Origin: Pseudomethylobacillus aquaticus
GTDB taxonomy: Bacteria; Pseudomonadota; Gammaproteobacteria; Burkholderiales; Methylophilaceae
Direction of reading: 5' to 3'
Assembly (NCBI RefSeq): GCF_003730115.1
Contig: NZ_RJVP01000001.1
Coordinates: 62,001 to 126,000, forward strand
Length of the DNA stretch: 64,000 bases
This document shows, piece by piece, positions 7,839 to 14,365 of the stretch. The translations under genes and the position numbers were made by a program. A model generated the notes under the pieces. The model had not been told where the DNA came from, did not search any database, and was given only the letters and a program-made list of their open reading frames with translations. Numbering within the stretch: the stretch's first letter is position 1; each line of letters begins with the position of its first letter.

Positions 7839-8098
7839 GCGGCCTCCGGAGGGTTGTCTTGAGGTGCCATGCGGTGCACGCCGTAAACCTTGTGCCAGCC
7901 TTTGCCGGCCGGCATGCTGTGACTGACCACCGCGAGACGTTTGGATGAATTGGCCCAGACGTGCATGCCTGACTTGCGTGCTTCCGTGTGCGCGGCGATA
8001 ACGCACTCATCCTCACCGATGATGCGTGGGATCGGTGCTGGTGCCGGAGCATCGGCGCGAATGGGCGCAATGAAATCAATGATGGTTTTGATCATCAT
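7835..8098 (-). CDS. Small protein, tandem paralogue A
   Basis: 87 aa. A hydrophobic start (MMIKTIIDFIAPI) and Ala/Pro linker lead to a globular part, EDECVIAAHTEARKSG then HVWANSSKRLAVVSHSMPAGKGWHKVYG. The next gene upstream (8095-8325) shares this layout: x-IWTN...VVIS-x-S-x-PRGNWHRIYG. They look like products of tandem duplication followed by divergence. Both ends use ATGA overlaps. Function unknown. Confidence 0.65.
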   Translation of the reverse strand: MMIKTIIDFIAPIRADAPAPAPIPRIIGEDECVIAAHTEARKSGMHVWANSSKRLAVVSHSMPAGKGWHKVYGVHRMAPQDNPPEAA

Positions 8099-8325
8099 GG
8101 CGTGCTGCCGTAGATGCGGTGCCAGTTGCCACGCGGCTGGCTGGTGCTGATGACTACCTCATGATTAGTCAGGTTGGTCCAGATCGTGGAGCCCGTGCGT
8201 TCCGCTTCATCAAGTAGCTTCTTGTGGCTTTCATCAGGGGCAACGCTGCGGTGGTAGTGCGATATGCACGCCCCCTGCAGCGCAAGGCCCTGCTCAATCA
8301 AATTGAAACCTGCGGTCATCATCAA
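8095..8325 (-). CDS. Small protein, tandem paralogue B
   Basis: 76 aa. The C-terminal half (STIWTNLTNHEVVISTSQPRG, then NWHRIYG) aligns with paralogue A downstream, and both have an acidic/helical segment before it (DESHKKLLDEAERTG against EDECVIAAHTEARKSG). An isolated Cys-His pair (GACISHYH) is present. It is probably the first or second gene of the leftward operon. Function unknown. Confidence 0.6.
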   Translation of the reverse strand: MMMTAGFNLIEQGLALQGACISHYHRSVAPDESHKKLLDEAERTGSTIWTNLTNHEVVISTSQPRGNWHRIYGSTP

Positions 8326-8513
8326 ACCCTTTCAGTCTTGCCTTGATTCACGCCCGGCCTGCAACCGGCGTACCCCAAACGTAAGGGCATCAAAGTCGTG
8401 TTAGGAGGATGGTTCTTTTCTGCTGCCTCTGGTCTGTTCCGGCTTGGCGTCCTGCCCTGGCTGCCTGTGTTCCGGCAGTTACCTCGGTGATGGCCTTGCC
8501 TCCCTAGTCGCAC
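8322..8513 (-). CDS. Doubtful first gene of the leftward operon
   Basis: A 63-codon frame from GTG 8513 ending in an ATGA overlap with the next gene. It starts about 20 nt after the predicted transcript start. Its composition (many Arg, Gly, Pro, Asn) is not convincing and no ribosome site is seen. A 22-codon version from ATG 8390 is also possible. The overlap is the only real support. Confidence 0.25.
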   Translation of the reverse strand: MRLGRQGHHRGNCRNTGSQGRTPSRNRPEAAEKNHPPNTTLMPLRLGYAGCRPGVNQGKTERV

Positions 8514-8539
8514 TCGGCGATGTCGGCAGCTGATGAATT

Positions 8540-8589
8540 ATCTTAGCAAGCTAAGAAGTAAAATTCAAGAAGTATTTTAGCTTGCTAAG
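8540..8589 (-). promoter_or_regulatory. Leftward early promoter (PL) with two operators
   Basis: On the minus strand TTGAAT (8563-8568) and TAAGAT (8540-8545) are spaced by exactly 17 bp. A perfect palindrome CTTAGCAAGCTAAG (8542-8555) overlaps the -10. A second copy, TTTAGCTTGCTAAG (8576-8589), lies just upstream of the -35, 34 bp centre to centre. The same palindrome class overlaps the -10 of the cro promoter at 11340-11353, so CI and Cro are the likely binders. Stretch 8514-8746 holds this promoter and the following terminator but no gene. Confidence 0.8.
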
Positions 8590-8618
8590 ATTTGAGATTT
8601 CACTCAGATTTGCATACG

Positions 8619-8644
8619 AAAAAAAACCGCCGAGTGGCGGTTTT
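8619..8644 (-). terminator. Rho-independent terminator of the C4-leader transcript
   Basis: CCGCC (8627-8631) pairs with GGCGG (8636-8640) around a GAGT loop, extended by A/T pairs. Read leftward the stem is followed by a run of eight U. It ends the unit that starts at 9337-9365, just before PL, and so insulates the early operon. Confidence 0.8.
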
Positions 8645-8746
8645 ATGGATGCTGGGTCACATGCTAGTACTCATGTCCCACATTAGGGGGGTAGGAAGGT
8701 ACTCTTTTGGTACAGTTTTTGACTGCTCCCTCGACACGTCGATGCG

Positions 8747-9094
8747 CTACGCGGTGGCGTAGATCAAGCGTTCCAGGTGCGAGAAGAAGCCGACCCAGTA
8801 CCCCTTGGCGCCGGACTCGTCCTTGAAGTCGATGGCCGACACGATGGCGCCCAGCGTGTTGGAGCCAACATAGTACGGGTTGTCCTTCATGAACTGGACG
8901 AAGTGAGCGGCGTATTCCCGGCCAATCTCGCACGCCAGACCGTAGTCATCGGTCGGCGGTACGCGCCAGTTGCTGGCGTTCTTGAAGCCGCGCTTGGGGC
9001 GGAAAACGAAGGGAAGCGCGGAGAGAGAAGCGGGTTTGACTTCGGGCTTGTAGTCCCGGCGAGCGGGCACGGTAGCGAGAGATTGAGCAGCCAT
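8747..9094 (-). CDS. Conserved phage protein under a C4-type leader
   Basis: 115 aa. The protein begins MAAQSLATVPARRDYKPE and has a conserved core, RVPPTDDYGLACEIGREYAAHFVQFM, then GSNTLGAIVSAIDF and GYWVGFFSHLERLIY. I recall this as a widespread small protein in proteobacterial prophages, with no known activity. GGAGG (9100-9104) gives a strong ribosome site 5 nt before the ATG, but the element directly beside it is complementary to a segment of its own leader, so translation or transcription is probably controlled by RNA. It forms its own unit with a promoter at 9337-9365 and a terminator at 8619-8644. Confidence 0.85.
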   Translation of the reverse strand: MAAQSLATVPARRDYKPEVKPASLSALPFVFRPKRGFKNASNWRVPPTDDYGLACEIGREYAAHFVQFMKDNPYYVGSNTLGAIVSAIDFKDESGAKGYWVGFFSHLERLIYATA

Positions 9095-9330
9095 GATGGC
9101 CTCCTGACAGAGTCTTTGAAGTTCGCCTTTTTTGAGAAGGCGGCCGGGGGCTCAAAACCGCTGTCAGACGGCGGGCGTATTCCCCCCTTGCGGGAGTCTT
9201 TTATTAGCCTCACACCCGGCCATAAGCGTGCATTTTCCCGCAATGCGAGAAGAAGCGAAACCTACGGACGCAAAAAAACCGCTTGTCTTTCGGGTGCGGT
9301 GTCCGCTGACAGAAGGTGTTTTGAGCACCT
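9095..9330 (-). ncRNA. C4-type antisense RNA leader
   Basis: The leader of the 115-aa gene carries complementary elements, given here as minus-strand sequence. A 5' part has GCTCAAAAC (9318-9326) and CTGTCAG (9306-9312). A middle part has CTGACAG (9161-9167) and GTTTTGAGC (9150-9158), complementary to both. A second CTGTCAG (9104-9110) abuts the GGAGG ribosome site. The middle part can therefore pair either with the 5' part or with the ribosome-site element. This is the logic of C4 antisense RNA of phages P1/P7 and CI RNA of P4. The family call is by layout and sequence resemblance from memory; the complementarity is seen directly. Exact RNA ends are unknown. Confidence 0.7.
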
Positions 9331-9336
9331 GCGACG

Positions 9337-9365
9337 ACTGTAGCTGCCAGAACGGCACCTGTCAA
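9337..9365 (-). promoter_or_regulatory. Near-consensus promoter of the C4-type RNA
   Basis: Minus-strand TTGACA (9360-9365) and TACAGT (9337-9342) are separated by 17 bp. The start is predicted at about 9330, directly in front of the first complementary element. No repressor operator overlaps it, so it should be active in the lysogen. Confidence 0.8.
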
Positions 9366-9457
9366 CACATTTGTACGAAGCACCTCAAGAAATGTATGGA
9401 ACCCCTCAAAGACTCAGATCAACACCCTTTTACGCAAACCCCTTTTATGAATACCCA

Positions 9458-9712
9458 TTATTTTTTGGAGACGTGCAAGAAGTAGGCTATTACTGCAACG
9501 ACTAGAATTTGCAAAATCAGGGTGGCGTGATCAATGGTGCCCGGAATGGTGACGTAATGAGTTTGTCCATACTGCGTCATGGATTCCTCATAATGCGGCA
9601 ACGCTAAGATAAAACCATACCCAGCCTTAAGAGTTACCCCTGCATGGTTGAGTGCGTGATAGGGCGGAAAAAGAAGCATGAATCCGATAGCATAAGCCGC
9701 GTACTTCAACAT
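9458..9712 (-). CDS. Two-helix membrane protein, lysogen-expressed candidate
   Basis: 84 aa from ATG 9712, preceded by GGAG. One membrane helix is at the start (MLKYAAYAIGFMLLFPPY), and another at the end (HATLILQILVVAVIAYFLHV), with a polar loop containing HYEESMTQYGQTHY between. It lies 22 bp after the lipoprotein gene, in line with CI, so it is likely made from the repressor transcript. Genes in this position often give superinfection exclusion or other lysogenic conversion; no homologue is recognised, so the function is open. Confidence 0.75.
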   Translation of the reverse strand: MLKYAAYAIGFMLLFPPYHALNHAGVTLKAGYGFILALPHYEESMTQYGQTHYVTIPGTIDHATLILQILVVAVIAYFLHVSKK

Positions 9713-9734
9713 AAATGATCTCCGAGATGGTGGC

Positions 9735-10553
9735 TTATTCTGAAGCTTGCATTTGCGACTCTTTGTCAGGCCAATATCCATGAGCTGGATCACCTTTGCT
9801 GTAATCGTTCAGCTTACGCATCTGTTCTTCATACTTAAGCTCTTCTTCAAGTTTGGTATCCCTAAAGTTCAGCAGACGCATAGGCTTTGGCGATTCATCT
9901 GGCGTTGAATCCGATTGGCTTGGAGTAGCCTCAGCCACCTCTGGTGACGATCCTGCTGTGTCAGAAGTTGTATTATTTGATGCATTCTGGGAAGGATATA
10001 GCCACTGCTTTAGGTGCCTAAGAAAGCTATTCTCTGGTTTCTTAGGCGATTCCATCAGAAATGAGGCGCCCACAATCAGCCAATGCTTTGAGTCCTGGTT
10101 GAGTCCGTCACAGTTCATTTCACCGGAGGCGTAGCGCTCAACAAGCCCTGTGCACTTCACAAACTTCTCGTAGGATTCTTTGCGATTACCGCAGCTCATT
10201 GAAGGGCATTTGCCGATATAGACTTCTGTGAGAGGGAGGCTGCTTTTGTTGTGGCCAATCATTTTTGTCACGTAATTGGCAAATGAAAAACCAACAGTTG
10301 AAAGCAGCTCTCTTTCGTGTTTATTGATTCCATTCCAGACGAATATTGAATAAGAGAAGAACGATCTCATATCCTCATCTTCGACTTTTGGAGGTGGAAA
10401 CTTGTTTGCACAAGCAGCTCTGATGTTGCCAGCGGCGAGCTGGCTGTGCGCACCCTTCATGTTTTCAAGCACACATTCATCAAAGTCGCCGGGGCCGCAA
10501 GCAGTCAGAGCCGCAGATGTTATTAGCAGAAGCAGGAGTCGAAACGTTGCCAT
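9735..10553 (-). CDS. Predicted lipoprotein downstream of CI
   Basis: 272 aa. MATFRLLLLLITSAALTACG is a lipoprotein signal with lipobox LTAC-G, so Cys19 should be lipidated. Gly at +2 rather than Asp suggests outer-membrane sorting. The mature part has paired cysteines (CVLENM, AACANK, GKCPSMSCGN, VKCTG, MNCDG) that could form disulphides, then a Ser/Thr/Pro linker and a charged C-terminal helix. It starts 27 bp after the CI stop on the same strand, so expression in the lysogen is likely. Envelope lipoproteins beside repressors can block superinfection; that role is inference. Confidence 0.8.
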   Translation of the reverse strand: MATFRLLLLLITSAALTACGPGDFDECVLENMKGAHSQLAAGNIRAACANKFPPPKVEDEDMRSFFSYSIFVWNGINKHERELLSTVGFSFANYVTKMIGHNKSSLPLTEVYIGKCPSMSCGNRKESYEKFVKCTGLVERYASGEMNCDGLNQDSKHWLIVGASFLMESPKKPENSFLRHLKQWLYPSQNASNNTTSDTAGSSPEVAEATPSQSDSTPDESPKPMRLLNFRDTKLEEELKYEEQMRKLNDYSKGDPAHGYWPDKESQMQASE

Positions 10554-10580
10554 GCGTTATCCTAACGCGAAAATGTAAGA

Positions 10581-11315
10581 TTAGATTCGCCTGCCGTTCC
10601 ACAGGTAGACGATTCTGCCTTTGATCACTACCTGGTGATCGCCATTCAGCACATCCACTGTTTTAACTGCCGGGTTATCTGAAGAAACCTCAAAAGCACC
10701 ATCAAGGCGCTGCCTTACGCGCTTGATGAATAGGCGGTTGTGCGCTTCCAGCACGTACACTTTGTCAGAAGCTGCCGTTTTGTTGCCTGTATCCACCAAC
10801 AGTATGTCGCCGTCGTTGAATGTGGGTGCCATGCTGTCGCCAATGGCATGGATGAATGCAAGGTTATTGATGTTGCTGATGGGGCCAAGTGCTTTGGCCA
10901 CCCAGTCGCGGCTTACTCGCAGCAGATCGATTACAACCTCGTCATCTGGCGTTGCGTCTCCAGGACCCATGGAGGCTCTTGCGTTAAGTAGAGGCACAGT
11001 CAGAAACCGTTCACTGCTCACAATATCGCCGGACATGAAAATGCTGGGCAATGTGAGATCAGCATTTGCTTCGTTGCCAGGGACCATTTCGCCTTTGCCG
11101 GTTTCGAGCCAGGTAGGAGTCACCTGAAGTATTCTTGCTACCTTGATCAGGTTTTCACCAGTTAGCTTCGATCCATTCATCCACTGGGCATAAACGCCCG
11201 AGGATAAACCAGCACCTTTCCAAACGTCCGTCTTGGATAATTTAAGTGCAACTCTTCTTGATTCGATTCTTTGGGCGGTGGTTTCCATATCCCGGTCAAC
11301 TGTAATCAAATTCAT
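10581..11315 (-). CDS. CI-like repressor, HTH plus S24 peptidase
   Basis: 244 aa. The N-terminus carries an XRE-type helix-turn-helix (KLSKTDVWKGAGLSSGVYAQWMNGSK, residues about 25-50). The C-terminal half is a LexA/UmuD-type S24 domain with Ser161 in AIGDSMAPTF and Lys198 in LFIKRV as the dyad. A likely autocleavage site is Ala-Ser in NARASMG (114-115), so RecA filaments should inactivate it after DNA damage. Start could be 11315 or the Met at 11288 (METTAQRIESRR). It reads away from cro; CTTAGC-type palindromes at both early promoters are its probable operators. Confidence 0.93.
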   Translation of the reverse strand: MNLITVDRDMETTAQRIESRRVALKLSKTDVWKGAGLSSGVYAQWMNGSKLTGENLIKVARILQVTPTWLETGKGEMVPGNEANADLTLPSIFMSGDIVSSERFLTVPLLNARASMGPGDATPDDEVVIDLLRVSRDWVAKALGPISNINNLAFIHAIGDSMAPTFNDGDILLVDTGNKTAASDKVYVLEAHNRLFIKRVRQRLDGAFEVSSDNPAVKTVDVLNGDHQVVIKGRIVYLWNGRRI

Positions 11316-11316
11316 T

Positions 11317-11355
11317 CTTAGTGTGCTTGCATCTTAAATCTTAGAATGCTAAGAT
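11317..11355 (+). promoter_or_regulatory. Rightward early promoter (PR) and operators
   Basis: TTGCAT (11327-11332) and TAAGAT (11350-11355) are 17 bp apart. The palindrome CTTAGAATGCTAAG (11340-11353) overlaps the -10 at the same offset as at PL. A degenerate half-site CTTAG-TGTGCT (11317-11327) lies beside the CI start. The predicted start site falls at 11361-11363, on the cro ATG itself. Confidence 0.8.
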
Positions 11356-11362
11356 TTTTGGC

Positions 11363-11554
11363 ATGACTGATTCGGAAATAATTGATAAGTGCGGCGGCAC
11401 ATCTACCGTGGCAGAGCTCTGTGAAGTAACTACCGGAGCAGTTAGCCAGTGGAGAGACAACGGTATCCCGAGAGCGCGCTTGATGTTCCTGAAGGCCGTA
11501 AGGCCGGAAGTCTTCACAGAGGTTGCGGCAACAGAACACCAGGCGGCCGCATGA
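11363..11554 (+). CDS. Cro-like regulator (YdaS/Cro-type HTH)
   Basis: 63 aa. The helix-turn-helix STVAELCEVTTGAVSQWRDNGIP covers residues about 14-36 and is typical of YdaS/Cro proteins. It is divergent from CI with operators between, so it should repress the CI promoter and shut down early transcription. No ribosome site precedes the ATG, and the predicted transcription start lies on it, so the mRNA is probably leaderless. Its stop overlaps the next ATG. Confidence 0.85.
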   Translation: MTDSEIIDKCGGTSTVAELCEVTTGAVSQWRDNGIPRARLMFLKAVRPEVFTEVAATEHQAAA

Positions 11555-11796
11555 CCGACTCGCCTGCATTTTCGCGCACAAACGCCCAGGGCGAACCGCT
11601 GGTGGATATGCGTGGCAACACCCCCCGCTGGATCGTGGATGTCATCGATGCGGTTTCGCAAAGCAGGGGAGATGACGGGCGCTTCCCGCTGGTCAACGAA
11701 ATTCTGGCCGACTGGGCTAGGGCTGAGTTGCATAGGACCAGTTTGATCAATCGCATCTGCGGTGACAATCCGCTGCTGTCGGAAGGGCGGAAGTGA
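11551..11796 (+). CDS. Early rightward protein, unknown
   Basis: 81 aa from ATG 11551, coupled to cro by ATGA and to the methylase by another ATGA. It has a hydrophilic N-terminus and a helical core (RWIVDVIDAVSQSRGDDGRFPLVNEILADWARAEL). In lambdoid order this is the place of CII-like or replication accessory genes, but no HTH is evident. Function unknown. Confidence 0.7.
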   Translation: MTDSPAFSRTNAQGEPLVDMRGNTPRWIVDVIDAVSQSRGDDGRFPLVNEILADWARAELHRTSLINRICGDNPLLSEGRK

Positions 11797-13460
11797 TGAT
11801 CCACCCTCAATACACACTTGATCTCAATAGCGAACTGATCATCGATAACTTCGCTGGTGGAGGCGGGGCATCTACCGGCATTGAGTTGGCGCTTGGTCGC
11901 CACGTCGATATTGCCATCAATCATGACGAATCCGCTATTGCAATGCACAAGGCCAACCACCCGCAGACAGAGCACTTTTGTGAGTCAGTTTGGGATGTGA
12001 ACCCCAGAGAGGTGACGCAAGGGCGTCCAGTAGGCCTGGTTTGGCTTTCTCCAGACTGCAAGCATTTCAGCAAGGCAAAGGGCGGCAAACCCGTTGAAAA
12101 AAGGATTCGCGGGCTGGCTTGGATCGCGCTTCGCTGGGCAGCCACTGTGCGCCCTCGTGTGATCATGCTGGAGAACGTCGAAGAGTTTAAGACGTGGGGG
12201 CCGCTGTCGAAGGATGGCAAACCCTGCAAGAAGAACAAGGGCCGTGAGTTCAATGCCTTCAAGAACGCCCTAGCGCGTCATGGTTATGTCATTGAGCACC
12301 GTGAGCTGCGCGGCTGCGACTACGGAGCACCGACCATCCGAAAAAGACTCTTCCTGATTGCCCGCTGCGATGGTCAGCCGATTGTATGGCCGGCCCAGAC
12401 CCACGGCGACCCCAAGAGCGATGCGGTTAAAGCTAAGAGACTCAAGCCATGGCGTACTGCAACTGAATGCATTGATTGGTCAATCCCATGCCCAAGCATC
12501 TTTGAGCGCACCAAGCCGCTGGCCGATGCCACCTGCCGGAGGATTGCCAAAGGGATCATGCGGTATGTGGTGGAGGCGAAGGAGCCCTTCATTGTCACAA
12601 ACACCACCGGGCATCCGGGTGCGTCCGTTTCTCAGCCACTACGGACCGTCACAACCGGCGGACACCACGCACTGGTATCGCCCACCCTGGTCCAAACCGG
12701 CTACGGCGAGCGCGAAGGCCAGGCGCACCGCGCACTGGACATAAACAAGCCACTGGGCACCGTGGTGGGCAGCCAAAAGCATGCGCTGGTTTCCGCATTC
12801 CTCGCCAAGCACTACACCGGCGTGGTGGGCAGTAGCATCGACTGCCCACTCGGGACTGTAACGAGCGTTGACCACCACAGCCTTGTAACGGCCAGCATGA
12901 TCCACATGGGGCACGGTGAAGGTCGGGATGGAACCAAGCGGTTTAGCCACGGTATCCGCAGCCTGACGGAACCGCTTAACACCATCACAGCCAGCGGAGC
13001 CGTTGGGGCTATTGTCACCTCACACATGGTGACCATCGATAACAAGAGCAGTGCCGCCGGGCACTCGCCTGCTGATGCACCATTACCAACAACAACGACC
13101 GAAAACCGTCACGCAGCTGTCCAGGCTTTCTTGGTGAAATATTACGGCACTGATCAAGATCCCGATCTGCGAGATCCGCTACATACCATCACAACAAAAG
13201 ACCGCTTCGGCCTGGTCACGGTTCACGGCGAAACATATCAGATCGAAAATATCGGACTCCGCATGCTGCAGCCGCGTGAGCTTTTCTTGGCTCAAGGATT
13301 CCCGGCCAACTACATCATCGGCGACGACCCATCACAAGGGCTGAAGCTCATCAAGAGCGATCAAGTGCGCATGGTCGGTAACAGCGTATGCCCGCCGCTT
13401 GCTGAGGCGCTTGTAAGGGCCAATTTGGTTGATATGCAAGCGAAGAGGGTGGCCGCATGA
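11793..13460 (+). CDS. DNA cytosine-5 methyltransferase with internal repeats
   Basis: 555 aa. Motif I is FAGGGGASTG (residues about 18-27), motif IV WLSPDCKHFSKAKGG with the catalytic Cys in PDC (usually PPC), motif VI MLENVEEF, and motifs IX/X near the end (RMLQPRELFLAQGFP; MVGNSVCPPLAEAL). Between about 265 and 480, where the target-recognition domain belongs, there are about five degenerate units of the form PLGTVTxxxHHALVSAFLxxYYG. It methylates cytosine in DNA, presumably to protect phage DNA from host restriction. No restriction partner is adjacent. ATGA overlaps on both sides. Confidence 0.93.
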   Translation: MMIHPQYTLDLNSELIIDNFAGGGGASTGIELALGRHVDIAINHDESAIAMHKANHPQTEHFCESVWDVNPREVTQGRPVGLVWLSPDCKHFSKAKGGKPVEKRIRGLAWIALRWAATVRPRVIMLENVEEFKTWGPLSKDGKPCKKNKGREFNAFKNALARHGYVIEHRELRGCDYGAPTIRKRLFLIARCDGQPIVWPAQTHGDPKSDAVKAKRLKPWRTATECIDWSIPCPSIFERTKPLADATCRRIAKGIMRYVVEAKEPFIVTNTTGHPGASVSQPLRTVTTGGHHALVSPTLVQTGYGEREGQAHRALDINKPLGTVVGSQKHALVSAFLAKHYTGVVGSSIDCPLGTVTSVDHHSLVTASMIHMGHGEGRDGTKRFSHGIRSLTEPLNTITASGAVGAIVTSHMVTIDNKSSAAGHSPADAPLPTTTTENRHAAVQAFLVKYYGTDQDPDLRDPLHTITTKDRFGLVTVHGETYQIENIGLRMLQPRELFLAQGFPANYIIGDDPSQGLKLIKSDQVRMVGNSVCPPLAEALVRANLVDMQAKRVAA

Positions 13461-13648
13461 CGCTCGGCGACCGTACCTCACACCTCCATTGCGCTCGCGT
13501 CTACATTGCGCAGTCCCGACATTTTTCACGTGCTGGGCACCGTGACTTTGCATTTCTTCTATTGCAGTGGGCTGGCGACCAGCGTCGCCAGGCCGCAGCA
13601 ACCAAACAGGAGGGGCTGCAGATCGACCTGTTTGCCTGCGTTTCATGA
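13457..13648 (+). CDS. Small phage protein, unknown
   Basis: 63 aa. The segment HRDFAFLLLQWAGDQRRQAAAT and the end LQIDLFA look like a conserved small phage protein. Starts in an ATGA overlap with the methylase and ends in one with the next gene. No function assigned. Confidence 0.65.
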   Translation: MTLGDRTSHLHCARVYIAQSRHFSRAGHRDFAFLLLQWAGDQRRQAAATKQEGLQIDLFACVS

Positions 13649-13812
13649 TCCGCGACTACTACAACGAACTTTGCATCAAATGGCACATTTGGATGATCTC
13701 CAGAGTGCACACCACAGAGTGCATGAAAGCGCATGCCGCTGCTGCTGCAAAGCACGTAAAGGCGCGCAGCCAACGTCAAAAAAACAAGATGGAAGCAAGG
13801 ATGAAGTTATGA
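13645..13812 (+). CDS. Small Ala/Lys-rich protein, unknown
   Basis: 55 aa from ATG 13645 (MIRDYYNELCIKWHIW). The C-terminal half is a basic alanine-rich helix (KAHAAAAAKHVKARSQRQKNK), perhaps nucleic-acid binding. ATGA overlaps at both ends support the frame. Confidence 0.55.
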   Translation: MIRDYYNELCIKWHIWMISRVHTTECMKAHAAAAAKHVKARSQRQKNKMEARMKL

Positions 13813-13940
13813 GCTTTTACACAACTCATTGCGGAGTAAAGAGGGCTTGCAAGCATTGTGTTAAGCCTTCCATAAAGCCTTTCGATAAGCCTTGGCATCT
13901 GCTTATGGGCTTTGCTAATGATGGTGGAACGAATGACTAA
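13809..13940 (+). CDS. 43-aa Cys-motif protein with KPS repeats
   Basis: ATG 13809 overlaps the previous TGA. The protein has CGVKRACKHC, a possible metal-binding knuckle, then KPSI-KPFD-KPWH. That segment is encoded by three AAGCCTT units at 12-bp spacing, like those inside the O-like gene. Whether the protein or the DNA repeat is what is selected is open. Confidence 0.45.
   Translation: MSFYTTHCGVKRACKHCVKPSIKPFDKPWHLLMGFANDGGTND
13863..13893 (+). repeat. Iteron-like array 1 (AAGCCTT, 12-bp period)
   Basis: AAGCCTT starts at 13863, 13875 and 13887, an exact 12-bp period. The consensus unit is close to AAGCCTTCCGTA. A matching array lies 950 bp downstream in the initiator gene. Confidence 0.6.
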
Positions 13941-13972
13941 AAAAGCGCCAACAAAGGCGCAAGGCGGTTGCC

Positions 13973-14365
13973 ATGCGTGACTACTCAAAATCTCCAGGCG
14001 GGACGTGGACTGATTATCTCGGGCGAGTTTGGCCTGTGATTAAGAGCCGCCACCGGCTCAAATTCAAGTACCCAGCACATGCGGCGCTCAGAGCCCATGT
14101 ATTTCACCGTGACGGGTACAAGTGCGTCCACTGCAAGGCTTCCGGCATTGATGTTCCCTTCGACTATAGCGGAGCGGATACGCTTTTTACCGACTCGTTC
14201 GTATTGAGTGGATTCAGAGACTTTCTTGTCGTCGATCACGTCCTGACATTGAAGGCAGGTGGACTGAACGTCATCGAAAACTTCCAGACGCTATGCGAGA
14301 CGTGCAACAAAAGGAAGTCGCGCGATGATAAAGCAGCAATTGCGGCTGCAGGGAGGTCGATGTGA
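13973..14365 (+). CDS. HNH endonuclease
   Basis: 130 aa. A zinc-knuckle HNH fold is visible: DGYKCVHC (first Cys pair), VVDHVLTLKAGG (catalytic His in DH), NFQTLCETCNKRKS (Asn, second Cys pair and the closing His-like position). It sits between small genes and the initiator, overlapping the latter by ATGA. It may nick DNA for recombination or be a free-standing homing-type nuclease; the operon position and coupling favour a phage role. Confidence 0.85.
   Translation: MRDYSKSPGGTWTDYLGRVWPVIKSRHRLKFKYPAHAALRAHVFHRDGYKCVHCKASGIDVPFDYSGADTLFTDSFVLSGFRDFLVVDHVLTLKAGGLNVIENFQTLCETCNKRKSRDDKAAIAAAGRSM

Noticed and set aside
8777-9343. 188-codon + strand frame opposite the 115-aa gene
   Set aside because: Mirror of a well-supported minus-strand gene and its leader; composition not protein-like.
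9243-9485. 80-codon Cys-rich + strand frame
   Set aside because: It runs through the C4-type leader and its promoter, lacks a ribosome site and overlaps the minus-strand gene ending at 9458. The Cys content follows from the RNA elements.
13945-13960. GCGCC-AACAAA-GGCGC hairpin with A-run
   Set aside because: It would terminate only leftward transcripts and none starts nearby; too short to call in the rightward direction.
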